From Flavobacterium piscis (GTDB lineage: Bacteria; Bacteroidota; Bacteroidia; Flavobacteriales; Flavobacteriaceae): a DNA stretch of 64,000 nt. The position numbers were made by a program, and so were the translations under genes. Position 1 is the first letter of the stretch. The number at the start of each line of letters is the position of its first letter. Of the stretch, positions 18,012 through 26,509 are shown piece by piece. The notes below the pieces were generated by a model that was given only the letters and a program-made list of their open reading frames with translations, was not told the DNA's origin and did no database searches. The DNA lies in contig NZ_LVEN01000012.1 in the NCBI RefSeq assembly GCF_001686925.1, positions 248,001 through 312,000 on the forward strand, written 5' to 3'.

Positions 18012-18992
18012 GTGAAAAAAATTGAACACTTTTATAGTGCCGACTTAAAATGGACAAAACCCTTTGCGCAGCAGCTAGAAGGAAAAATTGTTGGAAATTT
18101 TATAATTGTTCCTGAAAGTATCCAAACAGGGACCCGCTACTTTTTAGATTGTGGCGATGGAATAGTTGCCTATTATATTGATGTACAATACCATAAAAAC
18201 CTTCATTTGATTCAGAAAAATTTAAGTAATGACTTTATCGGAATTTACTATAATTTAACGGAAGGTGATGCAAAATTGTCTTCAAATAATTTCATGAATG
18301 ATATAGGTCGATGGAAATATAATCTGGCAGTTATCGATGGGATTTTAGAAACTGATTACCATGTAGAAAAGGGCAGCAAAACATTTGCTTTATGCATATT
18401 TATCAAAAAATCAATGATCAAATCCTTTATAAGAAAAAATGATATTCATCTTGGGGATGTAGATAAAATAACAGATCCTAAAAAAAATACCATTATTCGT
18501 CTTGACAGAATGAGTAGTGATAGCTTTCACATCTTAAACAATTTGCGAAAAATTAAAGTTGGCGGTCCTATTTTCGATTTGAATTTAACAGGAACTGTGC
18601 ATATGTTACTCGCAAATTTTCTAAAAAAAATGTCTGCCAACAGAGTTATCATTCAAACAGTAAACCAAGCAGATTTAAACAAAATTATAGCATCACAAAT
18701 GTTTTTAATTGAAAATATCAAAGAGCCATTTCCAAGCATTCAAATTATGGCTAATATGGCTAATATGTCTGAATCAAAATTTAAAAATTTATTTAAAAAA
18801 ATAACAGGAATGACACCCAATGCTTTTTTTATGGATAATAAATTACTGCACGCAAAAGAACTTCTTGAGAGTAAGCAATTTTCTATATCTCAAATTTCGG
18901 ATGATCTTAATTTTACTAATAATTCCTATTTCGCATCAAAATTTAAAGAACACTTTGGGTTATCACCCAAAGTATTTATGAAGCAATTATAA
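18012..18992 (+). CDS. AraC-family transcriptional regulator, GTG start
   Basis: A 326-residue protein. The C-terminal 100 residues are an AraC DNA-binding domain with two helix-turn-helices (PSIQIMANMANMSESKFKNLFKKITGMTPNAFF and ISQISDDLNFTNNSYFASKFKEHFGLSP). The N-terminal 200 residues resemble no sensor domain I can name. The GTG start is supported by alignment with the neighbour at 19023: both open KKxxHFYS...W...LAQE/QLxGxxxxNxIIVxP. It follows the sigma-54 regulator by 235 bp and the paralogue follows it by 30 bp. Because the region-1 operator has two half-sites one turn apart, one of these regulators is a candidate to bind it; that is inference. Confidence 0.88.
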   Translation: MKKIEHFYSADLKWTKPFAQQLEGKIVGNFIIVPESIQTGTRYFLDCGDGIVAYYIDVQYHKNLHLIQKNLSNDFIGIYYNLTEGDAKLSSNNFMNDIGRWKYNLAVIDGILETDYHVEKGSKTFALCIFIKKSMIKSFIRKNDIHLGDVDKITDPKKNTIIRLDRMSSDSFHILNNLRKIKVGGPIFDLNLTGTVHMLLANFLKKMSANRVIIQTVNQADLNKIIASQMFLIENIKEPFPSIQIMANMANMSESKFKNLFKKITGMTPNAFFMDNKLLHAKELLESKQFSISQISDDLNFTNNSYFASKFKEHFGLSPKVFMKQL

Positions 18993-19022
18993 TTTTATTT
19001 TTTTTAAATACGACATTTCATT

Positions 19023-20012
19023 ATGAAAAAGTTTACTCATTTCTATAGTTTAACTCCAGAATGGCAGCATCATTTAGCTCAGGAAATGAATGGCGAACTT
19101 ATTGATAATAAGATAATTGTTATTCCAAAATCGCTTGGTAACGGCCATTGCTATTTTACACAAATTACTCCTGGTATTTCAGTATTCTTTATGGATTTTA
19201 TACTGAATGAGTCTGTAAAAATAAACCGGATTAAATCTGACAATGAATTATATATTTTACACTTTGATCTTAGTGAACATGCGAATGTGATCAAAATAAA
19301 TAATATTGATTACAAAATCGGGACTTATCATAATCTGGGACTTGCTATTATAGATAATAAAATAGAAAGTTCTTTTAAACCGGCAATAAACAAACGAATA
19401 TTAGCATTGCGACTATTGGTCGATAAGAAACTATTAAATGGTTTTTTAAAAAATCATCCAAGTGAAGAATTTAGCAAACGAAAAATTAAGGTTCCAAAAA
19501 ATTCTCTTTATTATTATGATAATATTGATAGTAACAGCATTTTATTAATAAGGTCTATAAAGGATAAATCAGTATTAGATCTTAATTTTAACTCCTATCT
19601 AAAAGGTATTTCCCTAAAATTGCTGGGTAATTTCTTAAATCGGTATGAAAATTCAAAAGCTGTTGAAAATGAGGTTAGCGAATTAGAAATTGAAGCCATC
19701 AATAAAACAAAAACATATTTATTAGATAACCTTTATAATCCGTTTCCTTCTATTAATTTTCTTTCTGAAATGGCCGGTATGTCACCTTCAAAATACAAAA
19801 TGCTGTTTAAAAAAAGTTTCTCCAGTACTCCAAATAATTTTTTTATAAAGGAAAAAATGATGTTGGCCAATAAATTTTTGCAAAGTGGCGATTACACGAC
19901 ATTAACTGAAATTATTTATGAACTTAATTATACAAAATTAAGTTATTTCTGTTCAAAATATTACGATCAGTTTCATAGAAAGCCATCAGATGATTTTATA
20001 AAAAAAATATAG
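19023..20012 (+). CDS. AraC-family transcriptional regulator, tandem paralogue
   Basis: A 329-residue protein with the same layout as its neighbour: an unassigned N-terminal domain beginning MKKFTHFYSLTPEW and a C-terminal AraC domain (FPSINFLSEMAGMSPSKYKMLFKKSFSSTPNNFF; then LTEIIYELNYTKLSYFCSKYYDQFHRKPS). The second helix-turn-helix departs from the usual pattern (IYELNYTKLSYFCSKY), so DNA recognition may differ from the neighbour's. The pair probably arose by tandem duplication and is probably co-transcribed (30-bp gap). The stop is followed after about 40 bp by the terminator of the convergent CE12 gene. Confidence 0.88.
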   Translation: MKKFTHFYSLTPEWQHHLAQEMNGELIDNKIIVIPKSLGNGHCYFTQITPGISVFFMDFILNESVKINRIKSDNELYILHFDLSEHANVIKINNIDYKIGTYHNLGLAIIDNKIESSFKPAINKRILALRLLVDKKLLNGFLKNHPSEEFSKRKIKVPKNSLYYYDNIDSNSILLIRSIKDKSVLDLNFNSYLKGISLKLLGNFLNRYENSKAVENEVSELEIEAINKTKTYLLDNLYNPFPSINFLSEMAGMSPSKYKMLFKKSFSSTPNNFFIKEKMMLANKFLQSGDYTTLTEIIYELNYTKLSYFCSKYYDQFHRKPSDDFIKKI

Positions 20013-20045
20013 TAATTAGGCTTAAATAAAGCTTCTCTTTACGTT

Positions 20046-20080
20046 TAAAAAAAGCCAGTGAAACTCTCTTCACTGGCTTA
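20046..20080 (-). terminator. Terminator of the CE12 gene
   Basis: The inverted repeat AAGCCAGTGAA / TTCACTGGCTT (20052-20079) is followed on the minus strand by a run of seven T. It lies between convergent genes, so it may also stop transcription from the AraC pair, but the T run favours the minus strand. Confidence 0.75.
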
Positions 20081-20190
20081 TCTATATATTTTAATCACAA
20101 AACATTTTCCGAAATCATCAATGATGATAACTTGATTTTCAAAAGCAATCGAAAGACTTACTTTAGCAGTAAATTCATTGTGAAGTATTG

Positions 20191-20934
20191 CTATTTCATT
20201 GATTTTTTAAGTTTCTCCAGGGATTTATCCTGTAGGATCTTAAGCTGCTGTACGACTATAGCGGCAACTTCAACAGCCCCTTTCTTTGAAAGATGTGTAT
20301 CATCTGCTTTTTCTTTATCATAATAAGCATTTTCTCCGGCTTTAAAATGCAAATGCAATTGTTTTGATTTTTCTGGTCCGTAAGATTGTTCTAATAGTTC
20401 AGTATGATATTCCAGGTCTATAAGTGGTACATTGTACTCTTGTGCTGCTAATCTTGTTTCTAGTGGATAATCTCCGTGAGTAGGCACTAACACTCCTTTT
20501 TCATTAAAATTACGTCTTGCTATAGAAGTAAGCAATATTGGAATTGCACCTTTTTCACGGCTTTCTTTTACAAAGCGAATTAAATTGTGTCGGTAAGCTG
20601 TATGCGGATTAGTATATCGCGTAGAATCTTCTATTTTTTCATCATTATGTCCAAATTCAATAAAAACATAATCTCCTTTTTTAAGCTTATTATAAACAGA
20701 GTCCCAACGTTTTTCATTGATAAAACTTTTGGTACTTCTGCCGTTTACAGCTTTATTTATTATAACAATATTATCATTAAAAAATGGCTGCAGCACCTGT
20801 GCCCACCCATGTTCCGGGTTACGTTCAGGACCTTTCTTGTCTGCCATTGTCGAATCTCCAATACAATAGACTGCTGTTTTTTGTGCAAAACAAACTGTAC
20901 TTATAAGCAATGTTAGTACTATATATTTTTTCAT
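20191..20934 (-). CDS. CE12-type rhamnogalacturonan acetylesterase (SGNH hydrolase)
   Basis: A 247-residue protein with a signal peptide ending near VCFAQ (residue 18). SGNH blocks are visible: block I IGDSTMADK with nucleophile Ser28, block II around VNGRSTKSF (Gly), block III FIEFGHND (Asn), and block V DDTHLSKKG with Asp212 and His214. Family CE12 removes acetyl groups from galacturonate in rhamnogalacturonan or pectin, which exposes the backbone to lyases and hydrolases. It is the last gene of the minus-strand pectin cluster, after the GH28 gene, with a terminator hairpin in between. Confidence 0.9.
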   Translation of the reverse strand: MKKYIVLTLLISTVCFAQKTAVYCIGDSTMADKKGPERNPEHGWAQVLQPFFNDNIVIINKAVNGRSTKSFINEKRWDSVYNKLKKGDYVFIEFGHNDEKIEDSTRYTNPHTAYRHNLIRFVKESREKGAIPILLTSIARRNFNEKGVLVPTHGDYPLETRLAAQEYNVPLIDLEYHTELLEQSYGPEKSKQLHLHFKAGENAYYDKEKADDTHLSKKGAVEVAAIVVQQLKILQDKSLEKLKKSMK

Positions 20935-20995
20935 TTTAATATATTATTGATGTTAATCATTTTTTAATTTAATGGTGGGTCGCGTTGGTATTGAC

Positions 20996-21025
20996 AATAA
21001 AAAGTCCTGAGCCCGTATCAGGAAC
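20996..21025 (-). terminator. Probable terminator after GH28
   Basis: A short hairpin, GTTCCTGA / TCAGGAC around a TACGGGC loop on the minus strand, is followed by CTTTTTATT. The rest of this 160-bp gap holds imperfect short repeats of the type CTCAGTC. Confidence 0.55.
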
Positions 21026-21094
21026 CTCTTTTAACCTTAGCAGCTAAAAGCCTTAGTCCCTTAATTCCTCAGTCTCTCAGTCCTTCAAAAAAAA

Positions 21095-22444
21095 CTATTT
21101 CGCTGCCGATGGAACTGTTGCGCGCTGCCCTATAAATACATCTGTCATTAGAACGTTTTCTGCATTCTCATTCGATAACGCATTTTTAGCAGATTTGATT
21201 TCAATATTCCTTAAAGAGATATTCCTGATCTTTTTATCCGGAAATCCCTGAATTACAATTCCATTTTCTGTGGCTTTGTTGCAGGTAATATCCGAGAAAG
21301 AAATATTCGAAATCTCAGACTGGAAACCATTGCCTTCTCCGTGATAATTTGCAGTGATATATAAGCAATCTTCGACCTCATCGAGTTTGATATTTCGCAC
21401 AAAAACATTTTTAATAAAACCTCCTCTATCGGCATTAGTTTTTAAATAGATTCCTCTTTTTAGATAACCAACGGTTTTACAATTCTCAACATAAACATTT
21501 TGTACTCCTGCTGACATTTCACTGCCAACTACAACGCCATGAAGTCCTTTAAAATTGCAGTTTCTAATTACAATATTTTCACTTGGTGTGGCTGAATTTG
21601 CTCTTCCTTCATGATCTCTTCCTGCTTTAATAGCCACGTTGTCGTCACCATTATCGAAAGTTACATTTTCGATTAAAACATCTTTTGCATATTCAGGATC
21701 AATACCGTCGTTATTATAATTTAACGATTTATAACGTACTCCACGAACCGTGATACTTTCGGATTTTAATAAATGTAAACACCAAAAAGGGGAATTTTCG
21801 ATACGAATATTCTCCACCAAAATATTTCTGCAATTGAAAAACTGAATCATTTGCGGACGTAAAAAATGCCCCTCCCCAAATTTCCTGTCTTTAAGCGGAA
21901 TATGATTATGATTCATATCGCGGCTTAGATTTTTTCCTGCTCCCTCTTTGACCTTAAAGCTTTTCCAGACCTTACCTCCTTCTCCATCAATAGTTCCTTC
22001 GCCGGTTATAGCAATATTTGAGCATTCGTAACCGTATATTAGCGGACTGTAATTGTATAACATTGTTCCTTCCCAACTTGTTAAAACCATGGGTAAGTAG
22101 TCTTGCGGGTTATCACTGAATTTAATTTTTGCTCCCTTTTCAATTTTAAGGTTAACGTTACTCACAAAATGAATTGGACCATTGATTTTATAAATCCCCT
22201 TGGGCACAATTATCGTTCCGCCCTTGTTCTTTTTACACAACGCCATGGCTTTATCAAATACAGCTTTATTATTGGTAACAGAATCTCCTTTTGCTCCTAA
22301 CTTTAAAACATTTATTTGATAAGATGGAATAACCGGAAGCTGAATTCTGTTGACAATAGCATCTACTTTTGCCGATGGAAATTCAGTCTGCTGTGCAAAA
22401 GAAGCAAATGAAATCAGTAGAAAAATGAGACACTTAAAATTCAT
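21095..22444 (-). CDS. GH28 polygalacturonase
   Basis: I place the start at the ATG at 22444, giving 449 residues that begin with a typical signal peptide (MNFKCLIFLLISFASFAQQ). An upstream in-frame start at 22474 would add ten residues in front of that signal. Right-handed beta-helix repeats and all GH28 active-site motifs are visible: NNDGIDPE, GDDNVAIKAG with two Asp, HGVVVGSE, and RGIYLKTN in place of the usual RIK-type segment. GH28 hydrolyses galacturonan or rhamnogalacturonan backbones. It lies 225 bp downstream of the PL10-CE8 gene; the gap contains dispersed repeats, so it may be transcribed separately. Confidence 0.93.
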   Translation of the reverse strand: MNFKCLIFLLISFASFAQQTEFPSAKVDAIVNRIQLPVIPSYQINVLKLGAKGDSVTNNKAVFDKAMALCKKNKGGTIIVPKGIYKINGPIHFVSNVNLKIEKGAKIKFSDNPQDYLPMVLTSWEGTMLYNYSPLIYGYECSNIAITGEGTIDGEGGKVWKSFKVKEGAGKNLSRDMNHNHIPLKDRKFGEGHFLRPQMIQFFNCRNILVENIRIENSPFWCLHLLKSESITVRGVRYKSLNYNNDGIDPEYAKDVLIENVTFDNGDDNVAIKAGRDHEGRANSATPSENIVIRNCNFKGLHGVVVGSEMSAGVQNVYVENCKTVGYLKRGIYLKTNADRGGFIKNVFVRNIKLDEVEDCLYITANYHGEGNGFQSEISNISFSDITCNKATENGIVIQGFPDKKIRNISLRNIEIKSAKNALSNENAENVLMTDVFIGQRATVPSAAK

Positions 22445-22669
22445 AATGTTATATTTTATTTTGGTTTGGCCCACGGGTTGTAACCGGTTAAACGGTTTTT
22501 CGCGGATTTTTTTATTACATAAAGCAAACTAATTTTTTTTAATTAGTCAAAAACCTAACGTTTAAAAAAGTCTCGCAGATTGGGCAGATCTTAGTTTTTT
22601 TTGATAAAAAACAAGAAAAGAAACCAGCGAAAACCCGTTTAATCCGTTAAAATCTGTGGGCTAATTTTT
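22445..22669. repeat. Intergenic region with dispersed repeat elements
   Basis: This gap has an interrupted inverted repeat: TAACCGGTTAAACGG...TTTTTCGCGGATT near 22480-22510, and its rough complement CGAAAACCCGTTTAATCCGTTAAAATCTG near 22626-22655. Between them is a CGCAGATTGGGCAGAT motif (about 22574) that recurs at about 29042 and 58940. No coding sequence is evident. Confidence 0.55.
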
Positions 22670-24679
22670 TTACTTCGAATACCAATTAGCAATAGAATCT
22701 TTTAAGATATTTTCTAATGTATATTTTGCTGCCTCTTTTTTTGAAAGCTGATGTGACCATGAAACTCTTTTTTTAGGCTGAAAACCTTCGCCTTTGCAAT
22801 TAAACTCTGCATAAAAAGCAGTTTTTTCTGCTTCGGGTTTTGACCAGTTATGCCAGCCTTCTGGTTTGATATGTTTTCCCATGTCACAATCGATATAAAC
22901 TGTTTTGGCATAAATACGCCAGGGTCTGCCCAAATAAACTGATGTAGCAGCTGGTTCAGCGGTAAGTTTGCATTTTTTAAAAACATATCCAAAAGTAGTA
23001 TCCTGAGGAGTTGAAGCTGCTGTGATATAGGAATTTTTGATACTGTGAATTTCACAATTTTCGAATAATACAGTAGCGCTTCCAAAAATAAAATCGGTTG
23101 TACCTTCGATATAACAATCTTTAAAATATTGCTTTGCATCTTTTCCTGACACATACAAAGTATCCTGATTGCCTAGAATATTACAGTTTGATATCTTAGC
23201 TCGATTTGCTACCACAGACAATGCAATTGCTTGTCCGTTATCACCCGAAGCATTTTTTATCGTTAAATTTGATGCTGAAAAATCATCGCCTTCTACCAAA
23301 ATCGTATAGGTAAAAAAGGTACTATTTCTTCCTGTGTTGATTTTCGAAAAATTATCATCAAAACTAATAATGGTATTTTCCCTGCTTTCACCAACAAGCG
23401 CTAAATGAGTATTCCACTCCGGAATTTTAATCTTTTCATTGTAAACTCCATTCTTTACGAAAACCGTTATTTTTTCATATGGAAATGAAGGACTTGCATT
23501 TATAGCATCCTGAATTTTTGTAAAATCACCTGAGCCGTCTAAAGCAACAGTAAAAAAGTTAGCTTTTTTTTTGTCTGAAGTCTCTGCTGCGGATAATTTA
23601 ATTCCGTTTTTAATCGCCCATGCAGGGTATTTTTTCAATACTTCTTTTGGGGCATCTGTATACCAGGAATAGCCGTTTCTGCGCTCTGCACCAATTTCGT
23701 CAATAGATTTTTTCTTAACTCCATCACGGTCGCAAAAAAATGGTTCATTGTTGTCAAGCTCCATAAATCTTGCCCAAATTGGTGCAGCATTTTGAGAAAC
23801 AACCATTTTTTTATCAATAATTTTTCCGTCATCGTTTAAAATACGTTTCTCCTCAAGATTAGTGATTTTTGTTTTTTCGAACCAAATATGTGCACTTTTT
23901 ACTGCCGTCACTATTTCGGGCGAAGGTTTATCAATCGATATTAACAGTAAAACAATCTTAGCTGATTCATACCCGCTTAAAGACGCCAGTTCAAAAGCTC
24001 TTGCATTTGCGGGAGCAAAAGTAACTTCATCATGTTGCGCGCACCAAGCCGTTAAAACTCCATTTTGTCTGTATTGCGTTTTTAAGATACAATCAATTCC
24101 TTTATCGAAAGATTTTTTAGCTTTTTCGATAATTTCCTTTGATGGTTTTATACTAAAAAAATCATTATCGTCACTTACATGTTTCATAATGGTTAGTATA
24201 TTCACCATCGAATCATCATTGTATGTAATGTGTGTGTAGTACCCTTTTTTCAGTGGAAAAAACTGAGGCCATCCCCCATTACTATATTGGGCCTCAAATA
24301 AGTAGTTTAAACCTTTTAAAAAAGATTCTTTATAGCGCTCGTCCTTGACCTGCGCATACATTTTAGACATAAAAAGCATTTCCTGACAGGTTGCGCTATT
24401 GTCTGTAGTAATTTCTTTAGTCGAACTTTTAAGGGCTAGTAAATCCTTTTTTTGCTGCGCGGTTAGCTCTTCCTGCATCTGAATATTTTTTGGCCATCCG
24501 CCAATATCTCGTTGATACAACAAAACATTCTCTGCTATTTTTTTAGCCTCATCTGTACCAAACCATCCTGCATCATTTTTACGAATAATATCCGGCCAGT
24601 TTTTATAGGTGTTTTGAGCATTTACTACAAAGCAAATACTAAATAAAACTAATACTATATATTTTTTAAATTGAATCAT
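22670..24679 (-). CDS. Pectate lyase (PL10) - pectin methylesterase (CE8) fusion
   Basis: A 669-residue secreted protein (signal ending VVNAQ, about residue 21). Residues about 25-345 are a PL10 lyase: DIGGWPKN, DNSATCQEMLFM, QYSNGGWPQFFPL, TYNDDSMVNIL and AWCAQHDEVTFAPANARA. Residues about 372-665 are a CE8 pectinesterase beta-helix: VALDGSGDFTKIQDAI, GQAIALSV, LGNQDTLYV, GTTDFIFGSA (catalytic Asp) and YLGRPWR. The fusion puts demethylation and lyase cleavage of homogalacturonan on one chain. It starts 7 bp after the GH43 stop codon, so the two are co-transcribed. Unsaturated products would pass to the GH105 enzymes and to KduI/KduD. Confidence 0.95.
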   Translation of the reverse strand: MIQFKKYIVLVLFSICFVVNAQNTYKNWPDIIRKNDAGWFGTDEAKKIAENVLLYQRDIGGWPKNIQMQEELTAQQKKDLLALKSSTKEITTDNSATCQEMLFMSKMYAQVKDERYKESFLKGLNYLFEAQYSNGGWPQFFPLKKGYYTHITYNDDSMVNILTIMKHVSDDNDFFSIKPSKEIIEKAKKSFDKGIDCILKTQYRQNGVLTAWCAQHDEVTFAPANARAFELASLSGYESAKIVLLLISIDKPSPEIVTAVKSAHIWFEKTKITNLEEKRILNDDGKIIDKKMVVSQNAAPIWARFMELDNNEPFFCDRDGVKKKSIDEIGAERRNGYSWYTDAPKEVLKKYPAWAIKNGIKLSAAETSDKKKANFFTVALDGSGDFTKIQDAINASPSFPYEKITVFVKNGVYNEKIKIPEWNTHLALVGESRENTIISFDDNFSKINTGRNSTFFTYTILVEGDDFSASNLTIKNASGDNGQAIALSVVANRAKISNCNILGNQDTLYVSGKDAKQYFKDCYIEGTTDFIFGSATVLFENCEIHSIKNSYITAASTPQDTTFGYVFKKCKLTAEPAATSVYLGRPWRIYAKTVYIDCDMGKHIKPEGWHNWSKPEAEKTAFYAEFNCKGEGFQPKKRVSWSHQLSKKEAAKYTLENILKDSIANWYSK

Positions 24680-24686
24680 TTTAAGC

Positions 24687-26285
24687 TTATTTTGTTATTC
24701 TAAACCAATCTACCACAACATTTCCTGAATCGTTTGTTACTTTTTCGCTCAAGGCAAAAAGACCAACTTTGGCCCCAATCCATTTTCCTTCTTTTGCAAC
24801 AAAATCAGATCCTATAGACTGATATTTTTTATCATCTAAACTATAAAAGAAACTGCAAACACCTCCCTTTTTAACTTTTACCCTAAGGTAAATAATATTG
24901 TTTTTTATTAAAACAGGAGTGGTTTCTGTCTCCAAAATTTTTTTATCAAAAGTTCCTGTTTTCTGATTGAGATAGAGCTTCCCTTTATCATTTTTAAAAT
25001 TAAGATAACTGTAGTCTAATCCCATTATTATAAGTCCTGTCGATTCCGCATTTAGCCTTGTATTAAAAGTCAGTTTAGTGGTGACAGTAAACTCTTCTGC
25101 GGGAAACTTTTGAAGCAATAAGTTGGGCGCGTCAAAAATTTTCTGATTGTCTTTTATAGTAGTCTGGCAAAATAAATTAAGATATCCTAAACTTGTTGGA
25201 AAACCCCAATTGATTTGAGAATTCGCCTGCCATTGCCATTGCAAACCTAATTTTGGCTCATTAAACTCATCAGATTCTGCAGGAGTTTCTATTGGATGTT
25301 TTTTACCTACATTTGGTTTTTTAAATGTTGTAACCGGTTCTCCAATTCCGTTTTTATCAAAATCCTGTCCCATTACGGGCCAATCTTTTTCCCATTTCAT
25401 GGGCTGAAGATGTACAATTCTGCCATAAGCACCTTTGTCCTGAAAATGAATGAACCAGTCTTCTCCTGTTTGCGTTTGCACCCATGCACCTTGATGCGGA
25501 CCATTTATGGCAGTTTTTCCTTGTTCCAAAACTTTCTTTTTTTCATAGGGGCCGTACACATTTTTTGATCTTAAAATAGTTTGCCAACCGGTAGAAACCC
25601 CACCTGCAGGAGCAAAAATGTAATAGTAACCATTTCGTTTATAAAATTTTGGTCCTTCGATTGTGCCTTCGCTTTCATGTCCGTCTATAACCATCACTTC
25701 ATCATTATTGGCTATTGTTCCTTCGGCATTCATACTGCAAACCACGATCAGACTCTTTATTTGTGCCCGGCTTCCGGCAAAGGCATGAACCAGATACACT
25801 TTCCCATCATCATCCCATAAAGGACTAGGATCGATAAGTCCGATGCCACTTTTTACCAAAAGAGGTTCAGACCACGGGCCTTCTGCTTTTTTAGCTTTAA
25901 TCATATAAATTCCGAAATCAGGATCAGGATAATAAATATAAAATTCATTATTATGAAAAGTAATACTCGGCGCCCAAACACCATTGCCATGCTGCACTTT
26001 ATTAAAAGTTTCAAACGGAGGTTGTTTTGGCAAAGCATAACTCAAAATTTTCCAATTTACGAGATCTTTCGAATGTAAAATGGGTAATCCGGGAATGCAA
26101 TTAAAAGAGGATGCCGTCATATAAAAATCATCCTCTACGCGCACCACATCAGGATCCGAATAATCGGCATGAATTATAGGATTGGTATACGTTCCGTCTC
26201 CGTTATCCGGCACCCAAACCTGAGCAAAATTCTTTTGTATCGTGATTATGGATAATAAAAGAAAGAGGGCTTTGAAATTTTTCAT
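24687..26285 (-). CDS. GH43 glycoside hydrolase with C-terminal beta-sandwich domain
   Basis: A 532-residue protein with a signal peptide ending near NFAQV (residue 22). Residues about 28-320 form the five-bladed propeller of GH43: HADYSDPDVVRVEDDFY (general base Asp), GIGLIDPSPLWDDDGK (pKa-modulating Asp) and EGTIEGPKFYKRNGYYY (general acid Glu). Residues about 335-530 look like the beta-xylosidase C-terminal concanavalin-like domain (ESDEFNEPKLGLQWQW...). GH43 enzymes act on arabinose, xylose or galactose side chains; in this setting pectin side chains are likely, but the exact substrate cannot be read from sequence. It heads a two-gene operon with the PL10-CE8 fusion. Confidence 0.9.
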   Translation of the reverse strand: MKNFKALFLLLSIITIQKNFAQVWVPDNGDGTYTNPIIHADYSDPDVVRVEDDFYMTASSFNCIPGLPILHSKDLVNWKILSYALPKQPPFETFNKVQHGNGVWAPSITFHNNEFYIYYPDPDFGIYMIKAKKAEGPWSEPLLVKSGIGLIDPSPLWDDDGKVYLVHAFAGSRAQIKSLIVVCSMNAEGTIANNDEVMVIDGHESEGTIEGPKFYKRNGYYYIFAPAGGVSTGWQTILRSKNVYGPYEKKKVLEQGKTAINGPHQGAWVQTQTGEDWFIHFQDKGAYGRIVHLQPMKWEKDWPVMGQDFDKNGIGEPVTTFKKPNVGKKHPIETPAESDEFNEPKLGLQWQWQANSQINWGFPTSLGYLNLFCQTTIKDNQKIFDAPNLLLQKFPAEEFTVTTKLTFNTRLNAESTGLIIMGLDYSYLNFKNDKGKLYLNQKTGTFDKKILETETTPVLIKNNIIYLRVKVKKGGVCSFFYSLDDKKYQSIGSDFVAKEGKWIGAKVGLFALSEKVTNDSGNVVVDWFRITK

Positions 26286-26509
26286 TTTTGGTATTTATTA
26301 TACTTTCCAATTAACCCCGACAGGTTTTAATTGCGAAGTAAGTTTTAACCTGTTTTTTATCAATTCAACGAAAGAGACACGAGCAATAGGTAATAGACGA
26401 ATTGAATTGCAAGAGTTGATCTAAAAATTGGTGACTTTCTTTGCGGAATTACTTGCGGGGATTTCTCCTTCGTCGAAATGACAAACTGGTTGATTAAACG
26501 TAATAGAAG
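26286..26509. other. Intergenic region between GH105 and GH43
   Basis: This 224-bp gap has an imperfect hairpin built on ACAGGTTTTAA / TTTTAACCTGT (about 26320-26353), followed on the plus strand by TTTTTT. It also has a copy of the dispersed GATTTCTCCTTCGTCGAAATGACA element near 26459-26483; a near-identical copy in the opposite orientation lies near 52592-52617. No convincing -7 element for the GH43 gene was recognised, so whether GH43 has its own promoter is open. Confidence 0.5.
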
